Source of the DNA: a bacterium
GTDB taxonomy: Bacteria; Blakebacterota; Blakebacteria; Blakebacterales; Blakebacteraceae
Length of the DNA: 18,353 nt
Reading direction: 5' to 3'
Assembly: GCA_025774205.1 (NCBI GenBank)
Contig: JALGWK010000030.1
Location: 1 to 18,353 of the forward strand
In this document: piece after piece, positions 15,233 to 18,353 of the stretch
How positions within the stretch are numbered: the first letter of the stretch is position 1
Layout of the letters: each line of letters starts with the position of its first letter
Translations under genes and position numbers: made by a program
Notes under the pieces: model-generated
Seen by the model: the letters and a program-made list of their open reading frames with translations, nothing else
What the model was told of the DNA's origin: nothing
The model's database searches: none

Positions 15233-15286
15233 GGATAACCGGTCGTTTTTCATAGCCCCCGGCTCCCGATTGGCACACATTGCGTC

Positions 15287-15330
15287 ACCGGGCGAGCGGC
15301 CCCCGTGAGCCGCCGCCCGGTTTCTGTTTT
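15287..15330 (+). terminator. Strong Rho-independent terminator between the LysM gene and pcrA
   Basis: The arm ACCGGGCGAGCGGC (15287-15300) pairs with GCCGCCGCCCGGT (15309-15321): thirteen GC-rich base pairs with one bulged A and an eight-base loop. It is followed by TTTCTGTTTT (15321-15330). It lies 55 bases after the LysM stop. Only a few bases separate the T-tract from the pcrA ribosome site (GGGGGAG, 15333-15339), so it could also attenuate pcrA if transcribed from upstream. Confidence 0.85.
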
Positions 15331-15342
15331 CAGGGGGAGTTG

Positions 15343-17538
15343 ATGGGTCTGGATCTCAATTCGAAACAGCTCGAGGCGGTCGAATACCGCGATACTCCCC
15401 TCCTGGTGGTCGCCGGCGCCGGCAGCGGCAAGACCAGGGTTCTCACCGCCAAGATCGCATGGCTGATCGAAAACCTCTCCTACAGCCCGTACCACATCCT
15501 TGCTGTTACCTTCACCAACAAGGCCGCCGGGGAGATGCGAGGCCGGGTGCGCGACCTCGTCGGACCGCTGAGCGAAGGAGTGACGGCCGGCACCTTCCAC
15601 TCCTTCTGTGCCCGTCTCCTGCGTCTTCACGGCGACCGGCTCGGGTACGACCGTGATTATTCCATTTACGATGATGCTGATCAGCGGACCCTGGTACGAA
15701 GGGTACTGAATGAGCTGGGGCTGCCGGAGACCACCTTTTCGCCCGGACTGGTCCGCGCCCGTATCAGTCGCGCCAAGAACGAGATGGCCGGGGAGAATGA
15801 GACCGACTGGTTCGGCGATTCATGGGTGGATGATGGGATCCGGAAGGCGTATGTGTCCTACCAGCGCGCTCTGCGGGAGCGGAACGCGATGGATTTCGAC
15901 GACCTCCTGGTCAACAGCGTCCGTCTGCTTCAGAACGTGCCCGACGTCCTGGAGCACTACCAGGAACGATTCCGGTACGTGCTGGTCGACGAGTATCAGG
16001 ACACGAACCGGCCGCAGTACCACCTGGTGAAACTCCTCTCGGGTCATCACCGTGGCCTCTGTGTAGTGGGTGATCCCGATCAGAGTATCTACAGCTGGCG
16101 GGGCGCCGACATCAGGAACATCCTCGATTTCGAACGCGATTATCCCGACGCAAAGACAGTCATCCTCGATCAGAACTACCGTTCCACCCGGAACATCCTG
16201 ACGTCAGCCTCAACGCTGATAGCCAATAATACCAGCCGGCATGAGAAGGACCTCTGGAGCGACCTGGGCGATGGGGATCCGGTGCGGGAGCTGGTCTTCC
16301 TCAATGATGACGAGGAGGCGCGCGGGATCGTCAGGATCATCCAGGCCAAGCGGCGTCAGGAGGGGCGGAAGCTCCGGGATGTCGTGCTGCTCTACCGCAC
16401 CAACGGCCAGTCGCGCGCCCTCGAATACGCCCTCAGGGGGGCGGGACTGCACTATGCGATAGTCGGCGGCCTCAAGTTCTACGAGCGGGCCGAGATCAAG
16501 GACGCCCTGGCTTACCTGCGCTACATGGTCAACGGTCGCGACACCGTAAGTCTCGAGCGGGCGCTGGCAACTCCGCGCCGGGGCATCGGGAAGGTGACGC
16601 TTGAGCGGATCCTGGAATTCCTCGAGAAGTGGGAGGGGGACCCGGGCGAGGCCCTGGCGGCAGCGGCTGAGGCGGTGGGACGGGCAGGTAAGGCACTCCA
16701 CTCCTTCGCGGAGACCATCACGACCTTCCGTGGTCGGATCTCCGGAACGGAGGTTGCTACCCTCACCGGGGACCTCCTCGAGGAGATCGGATACTTCGAG
16801 AAACTCAGGCTGGAAGGGACTATCGAGGCGGAAACGAGGCTGGAAAACCTCGGAGAACTCCTTTCCGGCATGGAGGAGTACTCCCGGAGATGGGGTGATG
16901 AAGCCGATCTGCCAGGATTCCTGGAAGAAGTGAGTCTGCTGACCGACATCGATGAGTGGGAGGATGAGGGAGAAGCGGTCACCCTGATGACCCTCCACGC
17001 GGCCAAGGGACTCGAGTTCCCCGTGGTATTCATCACCGGCATGGAGGAAGAATTCTGCCCTCTGCTGCGGGATGATGGTGATTCCGATGCTCTGGAGGAA
17101 GAACGGCGGTTGTGCTACGTTGGCATGACGCGGGCAATGGAGGAGCTCTATCTGACCCGGGTCAGACGGAGGCGGCGCTGGGGAAGTGTGCTCGACCGGC
17201 TTCCCAGCAGGTTCCTGGGCGAGCTGCCGGTCGATATTCTTGAGACTACGGATCAAATGCGGATCGTGACCGGGGCTGTCGGTGCCGGGCGGACCCGGGC
17301 GGCGGTCGCCGGGAAGCAGCAGATGGAGGCGGACGACGGCATGCCGGCCTACGAGGATGAGGATCAGAGCGCCGACGGTGTATACCGTCCGGGCCAGGAT
17401 GTAGAGCATCCCACCCTCGGCACCGGTCGGATCCTGGAAGTGTCGGGCCACGGGGAGAACACCAGGTTGATCGTGGCCTTCACGGAAGCGGGAACGAGGC
17501 GATTAATGGCCAGGTACTCGAAGCTGAAGGTCATCTGA
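15343..17538 (+). CDS. pcrA: UvrD/PcrA-type superfamily 1 DNA helicase
   Basis: 731 residues, the standard length. An ATP-driven 3'-5' helicase used in nucleotide excision repair, mismatch repair and clearing stalled replication or RecA filaments. All SF1A motifs are present: Q-motif region LNSKQLEAV (5-13), Walker A GAGSGKT (25-31), TFTNKAAGEM (56-65), GTFHSFCARLL (83-93), Walker B DEYQDTN (216-222), GDPDQSIYSWRGAD (243-256), DQNYRSTRNIL (276-286), YRTNGQSR, LMTLHAAKGLEFPVVFITGMEE and RRLCYVGMTRA. The last 55 residues (YRPGQDVEHPTLGTG ... ARYSKLKVI) form the Tudor-like C-terminal domain that contacts RNA polymerase in PcrA/UvrD. ATG 15343 is preceded by GGGGGAG at four bases; a longer upstream frame from 15280 overlaps the terminator and is not used. 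The stop overlaps kdsB by one base (TGATG). Confidence 0.95.
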   Translation: MGLDLNSKQLEAVEYRDTPLLVVAGAGSGKTRVLTAKIAWLIENLSYSPYHILAVTFTNKAAGEMRGRVRDLVGPLSEGVTAGTFHSFCARLLRLHGDRLGYDRDYSIYDDADQRTLVRRVLNELGLPETTFSPGLVRARISRAKNEMAGENETDWFGDSWVDDGIRKAYVSYQRALRERNAMDFDDLLVNSVRLLQNVPDVLEHYQERFRYVLVDEYQDTNRPQYHLVKLLSGHHRGLCVVGDPDQSIYSWRGADIRNILDFERDYPDAKTVILDQNYRSTRNILTSASTLIANNTSRHEKDLWSDLGDGDPVRELVFLNDDEEARGIVRIIQAKRRQEGRKLRDVVLLYRTNGQSRALEYALRGAGLHYAIVGGLKFYERAEIKDALAYLRYMVNGRDTVSLERALATPRRGIGKVTLERILEFLEKWEGDPGEALAAAAEAVGRAGKALHSFAETITTFRGRISGTEVATLTGDLLEEIGYFEKLRLEGTIEAETRLENLGELLSGMEEYSRRWGDEADLPGFLEEVSLLTDIDEWEDEGEAVTLMTLHAAKGLEFPVVFITGMEEEFCPLLRDDGDSDALEEERRLCYVGMTRAMEELYLTRVRRRRRWGSVLDRLPSRFLGELPVDILETTDQMRIVTGAVGAGRTRAAVAGKQQMEADDGMPAYEDEDQSADGVYRPGQDVEHPTLGTGRILEVSGHGENTRLIVAFTEAGTRRLMARYSKLKVI

Positions 17539-18284
17539 TGGCGGACGTTCTGGGTGTCATACCAGCCCGATTCGGCAGTTCGCGCCTGCCGGGCAAACCC
17601 CTGGTCATGATCGGCGACCTGCCCATGATCGAATGGGTCGCCCGGGGAATGAGCGAGGCGGTTACGCTGGATCGGCTCGTCATCGCCACCGATGACGACA
17701 GGATACGTGAAGTTGCCGAAGGGTACGGCCGGACGGTGGTGATGACTTCACCCGACCTCATCTCGGGCACCGATCGGGTGGCGATGGTTGCGGCGGATAC
17801 CGACTGCGACCTCATCATCAACGTCCAGGGGGATGAACCGCTCATCCGCGGGGCCATGATCGACTCACTCGTTGAAGTCATGGCGGGAGATGAAACCCTG
17901 CCGATGGCCTCCCTCGGCCACCCGATGACTGAAGAGGAGGCCGACGACCCCAACGTGGTCAAGGTGGTCACCGACGCCCGGGGGCGGGCGCTCTATTTCA
18001 GCCGGTCGAGGATACCCTTTATTCGTCACCGGCTGCCGGAGGGCGCCAGACCCTGGTTCAGGCACATCGGGATCTATGGCTACCGCGGGATCTATGGCTA
18101 CCGCCGCGACTTCCTGCTCCGGTTCGCAACCCTGCCTCCGGCCCGGTTGGAACAGCTGGAGGGGCTGGAACAGCTCCGGGCACTCGAGAACGGTTTCCCG
18201 ATCAGGATCGTCTCGACAAAATTCAATATTCGTGGAGTTGACACCCCGGAGGACCTTGAGCGCGTGAGAGAGGAACTTGCATGA
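17538..18284 (+). CDS. kdsB: 3-deoxy-manno-octulosonate cytidylyltransferase (CMP-KDO synthetase)
   Basis: 248 residues, normal length. Activates KDO with CTP to CMP-KDO for the lipopolysaccharide inner core, in the cytoplasm. Motifs: GVIPARFGSSRLPGKPL (6-22) nucleotide loop, LVIATDDDRI (47-56), SGTDRVA (76-82), NVQGDEPLI (95-103) with Asp98 for Mg, DPNVVKVV (137-144), HIGIYGYR (176-183) and LEQLEGLEQLRALENG near 203-218. Odd point: GIYGYR is present twice in a row (178-183 and 184-189) from a perfect 18-base duplication; relatives have it once before RRDFL. The insertion falls beside the strand that forms the sugar pocket, so activity could be affected. It overlaps pcrA by one base and pyrG by four (ATGA), so all three are likely co-transcribed. 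Presence of kdsB implies an LPS-bearing outer membrane. Confidence 0.93.
   Translation: MADVLGVIPARFGSSRLPGKPLVMIGDLPMIEWVARGMSEAVTLDRLVIATDDDRIREVAEGYGRTVVMTSPDLISGTDRVAMVAADTDCDLIINVQGDEPLIRGAMIDSLVEVMAGDETLPMASLGHPMTEEEADDPNVVKVVTDARGRALYFSRSRIPFIRHRLPEGARPWFRHIGIYGYRGIYGYRRDFLLRFATLPPARLEQLEGLEQLRALENGFPIRIVSTKFNIRGVDTPEDLERVREELA
18069..18104 (+). repeat. Perfect 18-bp tandem duplication inside kdsB
   Basis: GGGATCTATGGCTACCGC occurs at 18069-18086 and again at 18087-18104 with no mismatch, adding six codons (GIYGYR) in frame. Lack of divergence means a recent slippage event or an assembly error. Confidence 0.95.
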
Positions 18285-18353
18285 GCGAAGCACCGCGGGA
18301 GATCAAGTACATCTTCGTTACCGGCGGGGTTGTATCGTCACTCGGGAAGGGGG
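18281..18353 (+). CDS. pyrG: CTP synthase, N-terminus only (3' end outside window)
   Basis: From ATG 18281, overlapping the kdsB stop as ATGA, the frame reads MSEAPREIKY, then IFVTGGVVSSLGKG up to the window edge. IFVTGGVVSSLGKG is the invariant first strand and P-loop of CTP synthase, which aminates UTP to CTP. kdsB next to pyrG is a familiar order in many diderms and makes metabolic sense, as KdsB consumes CTP. Only 24 codons are visible, but this motif is diagnostic. Confidence 0.92.
   Translation, partial: MSEAPREIKYIFVTGGVVSSLGKG

Noticed and set aside
1-18353. Mobile elements, CRISPR arrays, tRNA or rRNA genes, toxin-antitoxin pairs
   Set aside because: No transposase, integrase, repeat-spacer array, tRNA-like sequence or small toxin pair was visible on either strand; composition is even across the window.

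Overview
The window is GC-rich bacterial DNA in which every supportable gene lies on the + strand. It reads as chromosomal housekeeping and envelope-biology sequence: there are no rRNAs, tRNAs, insertion sequences, phage genes or CRISPR arrays. A SprA-type outer-membrane translocon and KDO activation (KdsB) point to a diderm. SprA together with a bacterial glutaminyl cyclase suggests the Fibrobacterota-Chlorobiota-Bacteroidota neighbourhood, or a related less-studied phylum with type IX secretion parts. That placement is inference; no marker here fixes the phylum.

Layout. (1) 2-4478: the C-terminal part of sprA (5' end outside the window), then a secreted or lipid-anchored glutaminyl cyclase of the M28 fold whose start region looks frame-shifted. 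(2) 4547-6687: a ComEA-like helix-hairpin-helix DNA-binding protein, a degenerate type IV pilin-like protein and a PilM-like protein. A good sigma70-type promoter with an overlapping palindrome lies inside the end of the comEA-like frame, just ahead of the pilin-like gene. (3) 6684-8999: rsmD, coaD and a class I aminotransferase, tightly packed. (4) 9260-12431: a partner-switching module of STAS antagonist, serine kinase/anti-sigma factor and membrane-bound GAF-SpoIIE phosphatase, behind a structured leader and with no sigma factor beside it. (5) 12457-13751: a phosphomannomutase/phosphoglucomutase whose last domain has lost its phosphate-binding loop and reading frame. (6) 13916-15232: a secreted LysM protein with a 48-bp tandem repeat, its own likely promoter and a Shine-Dalgarno sequence that can be sequestered. 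(7) 15287-15330: a strong intrinsic terminator, then pcrA/uvrD, kdsB (with an 18-bp tandem duplication) and the first codons of pyrG.

Functional links: SprA moves proteins across the outer membrane. Glutaminyl cyclase would cap mature exported proteins that begin with Gln, and the LysM protein here is predicted to begin with Gln after signal peptidase cleavage, so enzyme and candidate substrate occur in one window. The ComEA/pilin/PilM trio looks like part of a DNA-uptake or pilus machine whose other parts lie elsewhere. Two apparent frame disruptions and one perfect short duplication mean that raw-read support should be checked before they are treated as biology.
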